From Bacteroidales bacterium (lineage in GTDB: Bacteria; Bacteroidota; Bacteroidia; Bacteroidales; UBA10428): a stretch of DNA of 64,000 bases. Where the stretch lies: assembly GCA_016935435.1 (NCBI GenBank), contig JAFGQZ010000001.1, positions 1-64,000 of the forward strand, read 5' to 3'. Every line of letters begins with the position of its first letter. Position 1 is the first letter of the stretch. A program made the position numbers and the translations under genes. Below, in pieces: positions 27,778-36,119 of the stretch. The notes under the pieces are model-generated. The model had not been told where the DNA came from. It saw only the letters and a program-made list of their open reading frames with translations, and did no database searches.

Positions 27778-28575
27778 TCACACCTCATTCTCCCCCTTTA
27801 CATACCCGAAGTTAGCAAGAATGCCCCCATCGACAAAAAGAATATGTCCGTTTACAAAGTTACTGGCTTTTGAGGCTAAAAAGAGGGCGGCATTGCCGAT
27901 ATCTTCGGGTTCGCCCCAACGGGCAGCCGGTGTGCGGGTCATAACCAAGTCGTTAAACGGGTGGTTTCCCTCGCGAATTGGCGCAGTTTGCGAAGTTGCA
28001 ATATAACCCGGGCCAATGCCATTGACCTGGATATTGTACTTAGCCCATTCGCAGCACATGTTGGCGGTAAGCAATTTCAACCCTCCTTTTGCGGCGGCAT
28101 AGGCCGATACGGTGTTCCTTCCATAAATGCTCATCATGGAACACATATTAATGATTTTGCCGTTTCGCCTCTGAATCATTCCCGGGGCAACACGCTTGGC
28201 AACAATTAATGGCGCCACCAGGTCGATATCGATAACCTGTTTAAACTCGGCAACAGGCATATCGAGAATAGGTATTCGCTTAATAATGCCGGCATTGTTT
28301 ACCAGAATATCTACAGGCCCTAATTCTTTTTCGATTTCGCCAATACCCCTGTCAACCCCGGTTTCGTTGGTTACATCAAACACAAGGGTGTAGGCATCGA
28401 TGCCTACTTTTTTAAATTCGGCTTTGGCAGAAGCAAGTTTTTCTTCCGACAAATCGTTTACGGCAATTTTAGCCCCGGCTTTGCCCAGGGCAATGGCTAT
28501 TGCCATTCCAATACCATGAGTTCCTCCGGTAACCAGGGCAACTTTACCGTTTAAACCGAAAAGTTCGTTTATCAT
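27778..28575 (-). CDS. kduD: 2-dehydro-3-deoxy-D-gluconate (KduD-type) SDR dehydrogenase
   Basis: A 265-aa short-chain dehydrogenase. The start at 28575 is chosen because the longer reading to 28719 overlaps kduI and lacks similarity. TGGTHGIG is the NAD-binding loop, NNAGI the structural motif and S...YAAAKGG the catalytic set; GPGYIATSQTAPIRE and ARWGEPEDIGNAALFLAS are KduD-like. With KduI upstream it turns 5-keto-4-deoxyuronate, from unsaturated uronates, into KDG. SDR specificity is inferred mainly from context. Confidence 0.9.
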   Translation of the reverse strand: MINELFGLNGKVALVTGGTHGIGMAIAIALGKAGAKIAVNDLSEEKLASAKAEFKKVGIDAYTLVFDVTNETGVDRGIGEIEKELGPVDILVNNAGIIKRIPILDMPVAEFKQVIDIDLVAPLIVAKRVAPGMIQRRNGKIINMCSMMSIYGRNTVSAYAAAKGGLKLLTANMCCEWAKYNIQVNGIGPGYIATSQTAPIREGNHPFNDLVMTRTPAARWGEPEDIGNAALFLASKASNFVNGHILFVDGGILANFGYVKGENEV

Positions 28576-28615
28576 TTTTTTCAGCGTTATATTAAGATTC
28601 AATATATAAACATGC

Positions 28616-29461
28616 TTACCTGAGTTCCGAAGGCTGAACGATATCCATATCGCCATAATCGAGGTTTTCGCCCCCCATGCCCCAGATAAAAGCATATTTG
28701 GCCGTGCCCACACCAGCATGTATCGACCATGTAGGGGAAATTACCGCCTCTTCGTTTCCGGCCCATATATGGCGGGTTTCCTGTGGCTGGCCCATAAAAT
28801 GGCACACCGCCTGGTTTTCGGGAAGCTCGAAGTAGAAATAAGCCTCCATTCTGCGGCTGTGCGTATGGGGCGGCATTGTATTCCAAACACTGCCGTCTTT
28901 AAATTCGGTAAGCCCCATTTGCAACTGACAGGTTTCTACTACACTGTTAACTATAAGACGGTTTATACGCCTCTCGTTAGAAGTTGAAGCTGACCCCATT
29001 TCGAGTGAATCGGCCCCGGCAAGGCCTATCTTCTTTAACGGGTATTCTTTGTGCGCGGGGGTAGAATTAAAATACAACTTTGCAGGATTTTCCGGATCGG
29101 AAGATGCAAAAATTACCGACCTTACACCTTTGCCCACATAGAGAGCTTCTTTATGATCGAGAACAATCGTTTGCCCGTCGCATAAAATTTTAGCCACGCC
29201 ACCAATATTTATAATTCCTAACTCCCTTCGCGAGAGGAAAAAATCGGCCTTCAGCGGATCGATGGTTTCCAGGCTCAGGGGTTTGTTAACCGGAAAAGCA
29301 CCGCCAATAATTAATCGGTCGTAGTCGGAATAAACCAGGTTAACCGAATCGGCTTCAAACAGCCCCTGAACAAGAAATTCCTCACGCAGTCGTTGTGTGT
29401 CGTACAATTTGGCATCGCGAAAGTGAGAAGCATAACGGATTTGATATTTCATATTTGTCAT
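28616..29461 (-). CDS. kduI: 5-keto-4-deoxyuronate isomerase
   Basis: A 281-aa cupin-fold isomerase, family-typical length. It converts 5-keto-4-deoxyuronate (DKI) to 2,5-diketo-3-deoxygluconate during breakdown of unsaturated uronates released by lyases. MPPHTHSRRMEAYFYFELPE carries the zinc ligands (two His and Glu), with the remaining His in SPTWSIHAGVGTAKYAFIWGM. RYASHFRDAKLYDTQRLREEFLV is the usual start. Its presence implies the organism uses pectin, alginate or glycosaminoglycan lyase products, not just free uronates. Confidence 0.97.
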   Translation of the reverse strand: MTNMKYQIRYASHFRDAKLYDTQRLREEFLVQGLFEADSVNLVYSDYDRLIIGGAFPVNKPLSLETIDPLKADFFLSRRELGIINIGGVAKILCDGQTIVLDHKEALYVGKGVRSVIFASSDPENPAKLYFNSTPAHKEYPLKKIGLAGADSLEMGSASTSNERRINRLIVNSVVETCQLQMGLTEFKDGSVWNTMPPHTHSRRMEAYFYFELPENQAVCHFMGQPQETRHIWAGNEEAVISPTWSIHAGVGTAKYAFIWGMGGENLDYGDMDIVQPSELR

Positions 29462-29580
29462 AAACAGTAAATAATTATATTTAGCAGCAAAGTTTCATAA
29501 TAATATTTTAAAAAGAAAGCAACTTTCTATAAATAATAGAAAAAGACAAGTTTTTCAAACAGGCTTGTTCAAATAAAAAG
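29462..29580. other. Intergenic region between kduI and the transporter gene
   Basis: 119 AT-rich bases. A small hairpin (AGAAAG, CAA, CTTTCT at 29514-29528) is followed on the minus strand by a short T-run and could weakly terminate the transporter transcript. No clear TTTG/TAnnTTTG promoter for kduI could be assigned. Confidence 0.35.
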
Positions 29581-31035
29581 TTACAGAATAATTGGTTTAT
29601 ACCTTGGTACGAGAATTTTCATAACCGACCATCCAATCAAATAAGCAATTGCACAAATCGAAAACATAATAAAGTAGCCCGATTCTATACCTTCGAAACC
29701 AAACAATTTCATGTTGCTGATCTTGGAAAAATCGAAAAGCAGCCCCGAGCCCTTATTAATTAATACAGAGCCGAGCCCGCCAGCCATACCCCCAATTCCG
29801 GTAATTGTAGCAATAGCCGATTTTGGGAACATATCGCCGATTGTAGAAAAAATATTTGCCGACCATGCCTGATGGGCAGCACCAGCAATACCAATAATAA
29901 TTATCGGGAACCAATACGATATGCTGCCTAAAGGTTGGGCCATTAATGCCAACAGGGGGAAAAAGGCAAAAATAAGCATCGATTTCATACGTGCAGCATA
30001 GGGGTTCATACCAAATTTATTAACAAACAGCGATGGTAACCACCCCCCGATAATTGAAAGCAATGTAATTGCATATAAAATAAACAGCAACAACTGGGCC
30101 ATTGAAGAGTCGGAAGTTAGGCCATACACATCGCTAAGGTATGCCGGGGTCCAAAACAAATAAAACCACCAAACGCCATCGGTCATAAATTTACCAAAGG
30201 CAAAAGCCCAGGTTTGTTTATACTTAAAACTTTGCTTGAGCGAAATTTTTGTTCCCTTGTTGGCTGTTGCAGAAATGTCTCCATTTTCATTAGCAGAATC
30301 CTGGTGAATATATTCAAACTCCGCTTTATTCACCAATGGATGTACATCAGGCTTTTTATACATAAATACCCAAAACCCCATCCAAATAAACCCCAGGGCG
30401 CCAATAATTATAAAAGACATTTCCCATCCGTATTTTGCTGCAATAACGGGTATAGTAACGGGAGCAGCCAGTGCCCCTATTGTAGAACCCGCATTAAAAA
30501 TACTGGTAGCATAAGCACGATCCTTCTTGGGGAAATATTCGGCGGTGGCTTTAATTGCTGCCGGAAAGTTACCTGCTTCGCCAAGAGCAAGAATAAAACG
30601 TGCAAATATAAATAAAGTAACGCTCACGGTTACAATCATGCCAACATTGTCAACCATTCCAATTGCTTCTTTTGCCCCCTCAAAACCCACAAACCATTTT
30701 CCGGCAACAATACCTGAAGTGGCAATACCACAAAAAGCATGTATAATAGCGCCTACCGACCATATACCAATTGCCCACAGGAAACCTTTTTTTGTATCGA
30801 GCCAGTCGATAAACCTGCCTGCCAAAAGAAGGCTCACAGCATAAAAGAGCGAAAAGAGGGCTGTTATGTTCCCATAGTCGTTGTTCGTCCAGTGAAACTC
30901 GGGTGCAATAAAATCTTTCCAGGTTAACGAAAGTACCTGGCGATCGAGATAATTGATAGCAGTAGCAAAAAACAACAAGCTACAGATAACCCATCTGTAA
31001 TTTGTCATTTTCTCTGAAATTGTTTTTGTTGACAT
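29581..31035 (-). CDS. exuT: MFS hexuronate transporter (ExuT-like)
   Basis: A 484-aa major facilitator with about 12 membrane helices. The N-terminal NYRWVICSLLFFATAINYLDRQVLSLT and the loop GRFIDWLDTKKGF, with GEAGNFPAAIKATAEYFPKKDRAYATSIFNAGSTIGALAAP, are typical of the anion:cation symporter branch that carries galacturonate, glucuronate and related acids. It is the import gene of the locus, 21 bases after gnd in the same direction. Specificity is from context. Confidence 0.93.
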   Translation of the reverse strand: MSTKTISEKMTNYRWVICSLLFFATAINYLDRQVLSLTWKDFIAPEFHWTNNDYGNITALFSLFYAVSLLLAGRFIDWLDTKKGFLWAIGIWSVGAIIHAFCGIATSGIVAGKWFVGFEGAKEAIGMVDNVGMIVTVSVTLFIFARFILALGEAGNFPAAIKATAEYFPKKDRAYATSIFNAGSTIGALAAPVTIPVIAAKYGWEMSFIIIGALGFIWMGFWVFMYKKPDVHPLVNKAEFEYIHQDSANENGDISATANKGTKISLKQSFKYKQTWAFAFGKFMTDGVWWFYLFWTPAYLSDVYGLTSDSSMAQLLLFILYAITLLSIIGGWLPSLFVNKFGMNPYAARMKSMLIFAFFPLLALMAQPLGSISYWFPIIIIGIAGAAHQAWSANIFSTIGDMFPKSAIATITGIGGMAGGLGSVLINKGSGLLFDFSKISNMKLFGFEGIESGYFIMFSICAIAYLIGWSVMKILVPRYKPIIL

Positions 31036-31056
31036 ACTATTTGAGATATAATTTAA

Positions 31057-32508
31057 TTAAACAGAATAAGTTGTCGAGGCCGTTTCGCCGCCGCGGCCTG
31101 TCCAGTTGGTATGAAAGAATTCTCCACGGGGCTTATCGATACGTTCGTAGGTATGTGCGCCAAAGTAATCGCGCTGTGCCTGCAACAGGTTTGCAGGGAG
31201 CCTTTCGGAGCGGTACCCGTCGAAATAAGTTAATGCTGTGGCCAGTGCCGGTACCGGAATACCATTTGCAACTGCTGCCCCTATAACCCTGCGCCAACCT
31301 GCCTGAGCAGCTTCGACTTTTTCTTTAAAGTAAGGATCGAGCAAGAGGTTGGTAAGACCTGGATTTTTATCGAAAGCCTCTTTAATTTTACCGAGGAACA
31401 CCGAGCGTATAATACACCCGCCGCGCCACATAAGCGCAATACCTCCATTGTTCAGGTTCCATCCATATTCTTTTGCAGCTTCGCGCATAAGCACATACCC
31501 CTGCGCGTACGATACAATTTTCGATGCAAACAAGGCCTGGCGTATATCTTCCACAAAGGCTTTTTTATCGCCGCTGAAAGCAGGTTTCGGACCACTGAGC
31601 ACCTTTGAGGCAATTACGCGTTCGTCTTTCTGCGACGAAAGGCAACGGGAAAATACAGCTTCGCCGATGAGCGTAAGCGGCACTCCTAAATCGAGCGCTG
31701 CAACGCCTGTCCATTTACCGGTTCCTTTTTGCCCAGCAGTGTCGAGGATTTTTTCTACCAATGGTTCCCCGTTCTCTTTATAGCCTAAAATATCGCGGGT
31801 AATTTCGATAAGGTAACTGTCGAGGTCGCCTTTGTTCCATTCAGCAAAAACCTGGTGCATTTCGTCGGCCGACAGTCCAACCAGTTCTTTCATAATTTGG
31901 TAGGCCTCGCAAATAAGCTGCATGTCGCCATATTCAATGCCATTGTGTACCATTTTAACAAAGTGGCCTGCACCATTTTCGCCAACCCATTCGCAACAAG
32001 GCGAGCCATCTTCTACTTTTGCGGCTATCGACTGGAAAATTGGCCTGACATGTTCCCAGGCTTTGGGTGAGCCCCCGGGCATAATCGAAGGGCCCAAAAG
32101 GGCTCCCTCTTCGCCACCTGATACTCCGGTACCGATGTATAAAAAACCTTTACTTTCGACATAAGCCGCACGCCTGATAGTATCGGGGAAATGGGTATTG
32201 CCCCCATCGATAATAATATCGCCGGGTTCGAGGTGGGGAAGAAGCTGTTCGATAAAATCGTCAACAGCTTTGCCTGCCTTCACCAGCATCATCACTTTAC
32301 GCGGCCTTTCGAGCGACTTAACAAATTCTTCTATAGAATGGGCAGCAATAAATTTTTTCCCTTTGCCCCTGCCCTGCACAAATTTATCGACTTTATCGAC
32401 TGTGCGGTTAAAAACAGCTACCGTGTAGCCTTTGCTTTCCATATTTAACACAAGGTTCTCGCCCATTACGGCAAGGCCTATCAATCCAATATCGGCTAAT
32501 GTTTTCAT
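31057..32508 (-). CDS. gnd: 6-phosphogluconate dehydrogenase (decarboxylating)
   Basis: A 483-aa enzyme making ribulose-5-phosphate, CO2 and NADPH from 6-phosphogluconate. The Rossmann start IGLIGLAVMGENLVLNMESKGYTVAVFNRT, VSGGEEGALLGPSIMPGG, WTGVAALDLGVPLTLIGEAVFSRCLSS and IALMWRGGCIIRS are all canonical. Length fits. It is unusual inside a uronate operon, where a phosphogluconate step is not needed for the KDG branch, and hints at gluconate intake. Confidence 0.96.
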   Translation of the reverse strand: MKTLADIGLIGLAVMGENLVLNMESKGYTVAVFNRTVDKVDKFVQGRGKGKKFIAAHSIEEFVKSLERPRKVMMLVKAGKAVDDFIEQLLPHLEPGDIIIDGGNTHFPDTIRRAAYVESKGFLYIGTGVSGGEEGALLGPSIMPGGSPKAWEHVRPIFQSIAAKVEDGSPCCEWVGENGAGHFVKMVHNGIEYGDMQLICEAYQIMKELVGLSADEMHQVFAEWNKGDLDSYLIEITRDILGYKENGEPLVEKILDTAGQKGTGKWTGVAALDLGVPLTLIGEAVFSRCLSSQKDERVIASKVLSGPKPAFSGDKKAFVEDIRQALFASKIVSYAQGYVLMREAAKEYGWNLNNGGIALMWRGGCIIRSVFLGKIKEAFDKNPGLTNLLLDPYFKEKVEAAQAGWRRVIGAAVANGIPVPALATALTYFDGYRSERLPANLLQAQRDYFGAHTYERIDKPRGEFFHTNWTGRGGETASTTYSV

Positions 32509-32524
32509 AAGCTATTCGTTATAT

Positions 32525-33511
32525 TTATTTTTTGTAATATTCTTTTACCACTTCACCCATAACCCAGCTGGTGCGTGCCCCGGTTTCTCCGGTCGATGGC
32601 GATTTACCTTTTCCAAGCAATTCGTTTACGATTTCCTGTACCAGGTAAAACTGAACATGCCCGGGCCTTTCGTTCCGAAATACCTGCCTGTTGCCGTCGG
32701 TCATTAACTGGATAGGCGAAAAACTGTAACACGAAAAATTTATGTTCCCATTTTCGCCGGTAATTTCAATTTGGTCGGTATTGGTATCGGACGAAGCCAC
32801 AAAACACCACTCGCCTGAACCAACAACGCCATTTTTGAATTCAAAAACAGCAGCAAGGGTATCTTCGGCGGCATATAGCCCGCCCCTGTTGCTTGCAATG
32901 CCTTTTACCCTAACCACCGGCCCGAATAAATAATCGAGGTAGTCGAGCTGGTGCGATGCCAGGTCGAAAAAATGACCAGCTCCGGCAACTTCAGGCAAAA
33001 CCCGCCAGGGCAAATTGCCATTGAGTTCGTCGTTCGATGGAGGTTTTATTAGTTTTAATGCCACCGACAATGGTTTGCCAATGGCGCCGCTATCGATTAA
33101 TTGTTTCACTCTTAAAAAGCCAGGCAACATTCGCCGGTAATAGGCCACAAAAATTGGCACACCTGTATCTTCCGAAACAGCAAGCATTTGCCGGCACTCG
33201 CTATAGTTAAGTGCCATAGGCTTTTCGACATACACCGGTTTTCCTGCACGAAGGGCTTTAATGGCGTATGCGGCATGGGTATCGGGCGGGGTGGCAATAT
33301 AAACGGCATTAACCTTTTTATCGGCAATCAGCTCATCGGCATTTGAATACCATGCCGGCACTCCGTGCCTATGGGCGTAATCGGCCGCTTTTGCAGCATC
33401 GCGGCGCATTACTGCCACAAGTGCCGAATTTTCGGCCTTATAAAAAGCCGGGCCGCTTTTTACCTCAGTAACATTACCACATCCGATTATGCCCCAGTTT
33501 ACTTTTTCCAC
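32525..33511 (-). CDS. Gfo/Idh/MocA-family oxidoreductase
   Basis: A 328-aa NAD(P)-dependent sugar oxidoreductase. The N-terminal Rossmann motif is VNWGIIGCGNVTEV, the cofactor loop VYIATPPDTHAAYAIKALRAGKPVYVEKPMALNYSE has the EKP triad Lys, and the C-terminal domain has GGAGHFFDLASHQLDYLDYLFG with the catalytic His region. It is the sixth gene of the locus, between the LarA homologue and gnd. The substrate is unknown; a sugar acid or its reduced alcohol is likely. Confidence 0.9.
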   Translation of the reverse strand: MEKVNWGIIGCGNVTEVKSGPAFYKAENSALVAVMRRDAAKAADYAHRHGVPAWYSNADELIADKKVNAVYIATPPDTHAAYAIKALRAGKPVYVEKPMALNYSECRQMLAVSEDTGVPIFVAYYRRMLPGFLRVKQLIDSGAIGKPLSVALKLIKPPSNDELNGNLPWRVLPEVAGAGHFFDLASHQLDYLDYLFGPVVRVKGIASNRGGLYAAEDTLAAVFEFKNGVVGSGEWCFVASSDTNTDQIEITGENGNINFSCYSFSPIQLMTDGNRQVFRNERPGHVQFYLVQEIVNELLGKGKSPSTGETGARTSWVMGEVVKEYYKK

Positions 33512-33551
33512 TTCTGTGTATTTTAATTGTTAACAGCTGTTGAAGTTACAA

Positions 33552-34826
33552 TTATTCTTTAAATCTGTCTTTAGTTGCCCACAAACCAATTGCCGGGTTA
33601 GAGATGAAAAAAACCTCTTCGCCGTCGGGCATCAGGTTGAAGCCTTCGTTTAGCCGCTCCGGATTGTATTTTTGCAAAGTACCCTCTAATGGCGCATACC
33701 CGAAATTAACACTCTCAATTTCTTTTTGCGTAAGGTTTCCCGGACAATATGTAACCGAAAACCGTCCCTCGGAACTTCCATGTATTAAGTGGGCCGCTGC
33801 TCCAAGGTTATTTTGTAATTCCAGGTTCTCCGAAACATCCTTGAGGGTTGCGGGGGTACCCCGATAACCGTATTTGCGTATAAGACGGTCGATTTCGGGA
33901 TCTTCGCCAAACTCCCGGAGCCCGGGGGCAAGCACAATTAGTTCGCCCTTATCGGCCAAAGCCATGCGGGTACGGTATATGCTTTTATTTCCCAGCCAGG
34001 TGCTTTTAAACTCCGATGGATCGAGATACACCACAACTTTTTTCAAAGGTTTTTCGAGCATGGTAAAGTTAACTTTAAGCGACAACGCGGCTGCCTGGGC
34101 AAAAACTTCTTCATCGTCGCCAATAAACAAGCCCCTTACAACAAGTTCCCCATTGCTATTGCGGGCAACAACCGTATGGACATAAACCACCGGCAGATGC
34201 GGAATGAAATTGTCCGATGCGTAGTTTAACAATTTACGCACCGGATTGTTTGCCCTCCCCATAACCTTTTCCATGCCATATACAGCCCCGACAAAATGGC
34301 TTTTGTTAATAGCCTCGGAGCCACCGGTACCAACAAACAGGTTTTTGTTATAGTTTGCCATACCAATTACTTCGTGTGGCACCACCTGTCCTATTGACAA
34401 AATCAGATCGTGCCGGCCCGAAACCAACAAAGAGTTAAGCTGTGCCGGCCAGTTAAAATCGAGCGCCCCGCCCGTAACTTCAGAAACAAATTCGCCAGGC
34501 ACAGTGCCAACATTAACTACATCGTTGCGCCAATTGTGCACCCTGAACAAATTTTCGGGAACCCCCAGGAACATGTGCCGTATTTCTTTGTCTGTCATGG
34601 CAAAGTGGGTACCCAGTGCTGGCAGTATGTCGGTAATTTTTTCGCCAAAATACTCATAGGCGAACGATGTAAGATCGCCTGCCCTGGAATGAAAACGTGT
34701 GAAGTCGGGTGGAATAACCAATACCCTTTTACGTTCGCCAAGTTTTGCCAATGCGCCGTACAAACCATGTTTTAAGTCGTTGGGCGAAAGTGTGTCTGTT
34801 TCGGAGCCTGTTTTATAATAAATCAT
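33552..34826 (-). CDS. LarA-family nickel-pincer epimerase, probable gluconate/mannonate 2-epimerase
   Basis: A 424-aa homologue of lactate racemase LarA (DUF2088). LarA binds its nickel-pincer cofactor through Lys184, with His108, His174 and His200. Here His74 lies in GTHFAMT, and His151, Lys161 and His177 in VVPHEVIGMANYNK...NKSHF keep exactly the 10- and 16-residue spacings of 174-184-200. Some LarA homologues epimerise D-gluconate. Placed next to UxuA, such a reaction would make mannonate, its substrate. Pincer biosynthesis genes (larB, larC, larE) are not in the window. Family is secure; substrate is inferred. Confidence 0.85.
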   Translation of the reverse strand: MIYYKTGSETDTLSPNDLKHGLYGALAKLGERKRVLVIPPDFTRFHSRAGDLTSFAYEYFGEKITDILPALGTHFAMTDKEIRHMFLGVPENLFRVHNWRNDVVNVGTVPGEFVSEVTGGALDFNWPAQLNSLLVSGRHDLILSIGQVVPHEVIGMANYNKNLFVGTGGSEAINKSHFVGAVYGMEKVMGRANNPVRKLLNYASDNFIPHLPVVYVHTVVARNSNGELVVRGLFIGDDEEVFAQAAALSLKVNFTMLEKPLKKVVVYLDPSEFKSTWLGNKSIYRTRMALADKGELIVLAPGLREFGEDPEIDRLIRKYGYRGTPATLKDVSENLELQNNLGAAAHLIHGSSEGRFSVTYCPGNLTQKEIESVNFGYAPLEGTLQKYNPERLNEGFNLMPDGEEVFFISNPAIGLWATKDRFKE

Positions 34827-34903
34827 TTACAAAATTTTATACCTTGTATGTTTCCTGAATGCCGATAAACGATTTGTTTCCATTCCTTATGTTTTTATGA
34901 AAC

Positions 34904-34928
34904 CCGGGCAACCTTAACAGCTGCCCGG
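34904..34928. other. GC-rich hairpin between kinase and LarA-homologue genes
   Basis: CCGGGCA, 11-base loop, TGCCCGG. Neither strand continues with a U-run, so it is more likely an mRNA processing or stability hairpin inside the operon than a terminator. The 166-base gap around it holds no other visible signal. Confidence 0.35.
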
Positions 34929-34992
34929 ATTAACTAACCAACCATCAACCTAAACCCCAATTCTCCAATGAAGTAAAACCGGCTCATAAAAA

Positions 34993-36072
34993 CTATCGTT
35001 TTACCCTTGCATTTCCTTCCCACACGCTCCAAACCATATCTTCGTCGGCAGGCTGCGCGTAATCGGTAACAAAGGTAGTGGCAAGCGCCCCGCTGGCCCA
35101 GCCAAACCTGGCACAAAGTTCGGGTTCCCATCCTTTTAGAATACCATAAAGCAGCCCCCCAACAAAACCATCGCCACCGCCAATACGGTCGAGCACATGA
35201 ATTTCGCGCGGCTCAATAAAGCACCATTGGTTGCCGGCTAGCATAATAGCACCCCAAAGGTGTGTGTTCGAATCTGTTACCTGCCGCAGAGTTGTTGCAA
35301 AAACCGAAGTGTTTGGATATTTACGCTTTACGTTCTCAATCATGCCCTTAAAGCTTTCAATTTTGTCGAGTATGCCCTTGCCTCCGGCATCTGGGCCATC
35401 GATGCCCAGACAAAGCTGAAAATCTTCCTCGTTTCCAACCAGTATATCCGACAGGGAAGCAATTTCGCTGAAGATATCCGAAAGCCTTTGTTCGCAACCT
35501 TTCCAGAACGATGCCCTGTAGTTCAGGTCGAACGATATTTTTGTCCCGAACTTTTTTGCCGCACGTGCCAGTTCGAGGCAGAAATTACCGGTATCGGGCG
35601 ACAGGGCAGCAATAAGTCCCGAAAGGTGCACCACTTGTACCCCTTCATCTCCAAAAATTCTATCGAGATCGAAATCCTTCACATTTAAAGTACGGCCAAC
35701 TTCGCCAGCCCTGTCGTTCTGTACACGCGGTCCACGGGCACCAAAGCCGCTGTCGGCAATATTAAACTGGTGCCGGTAACCCCAGGGGCCACCCTGTTCA
35801 ACCTCGGGGCCTTCAAAATCGATGTGACGGCCTTTGAGGTTGCTTTTAATAAATTGAGCTACCGGACTGCCCTTCACAAAAGTTGTTAAAACTTTAACGG
35901 GCATTCCCAAAAAGGCAGGAATGCTGGCTACGTTAGTCTCGGCGCTTGTAGCCTGCATTTTAAAGGTATCGCTGCAATGCACGGGCTGGCCGTTAACGGG
36001 TGTAATGCGCACACCCATGCTGGTTGGCACCAGAAGCGAATATTTAAAATTGCTTTTTAGTTGTAAATTCAT
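34993..36072 (-). CDS. PfkB-family sugar kinase, second KDG-kinase-like protein
   Basis: A 359-aa ribokinase-fold kinase. ATG 36072 is taken as start, with ATG codons at 36078 and 36090 possible. ISFDLNYRASFWKGCEQRL, ILVGNEEDFQLCLGI and DRIGGGDGFVGGLLYGIL parallel the KdgK at 25 kb. The N-terminal 100 residues are rearranged (VHCSDTFKMQATSAETNVAS, then an insertion around EQGGPWGYRHQFN). It may be a second KDG kinase or act on another deoxy sugar acid. It lies between uxuA and the LarA homologue. Confidence 0.85.
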   Translation of the reverse strand: MNLQLKSNFKYSLLVPTSMGVRITPVNGQPVHCSDTFKMQATSAETNVASIPAFLGMPVKVLTTFVKGSPVAQFIKSNLKGRHIDFEGPEVEQGGPWGYRHQFNIADSGFGARGPRVQNDRAGEVGRTLNVKDFDLDRIFGDEGVQVVHLSGLIAALSPDTGNFCLELARAAKKFGTKISFDLNYRASFWKGCEQRLSDIFSEIASLSDILVGNEEDFQLCLGIDGPDAGGKGILDKIESFKGMIENVKRKYPNTSVFATTLRQVTDSNTHLWGAIMLAGNQWCFIEPREIHVLDRIGGGDGFVGGLLYGILKGWEPELCARFGWASGALATTFVTDYAQPADEDMVWSVWEGNARVKR

Positions 36073-36119
36073 AGTCATCAGGTTTATCAACAGTAACTAT
36101 TTTTATTAACTGAATTATT

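Noticed and set aside
34904-34928. Intrinsic terminator inside the uronate operon
   Set aside because: The stem is good but no U-run follows on either strand; kept as a hairpin only.
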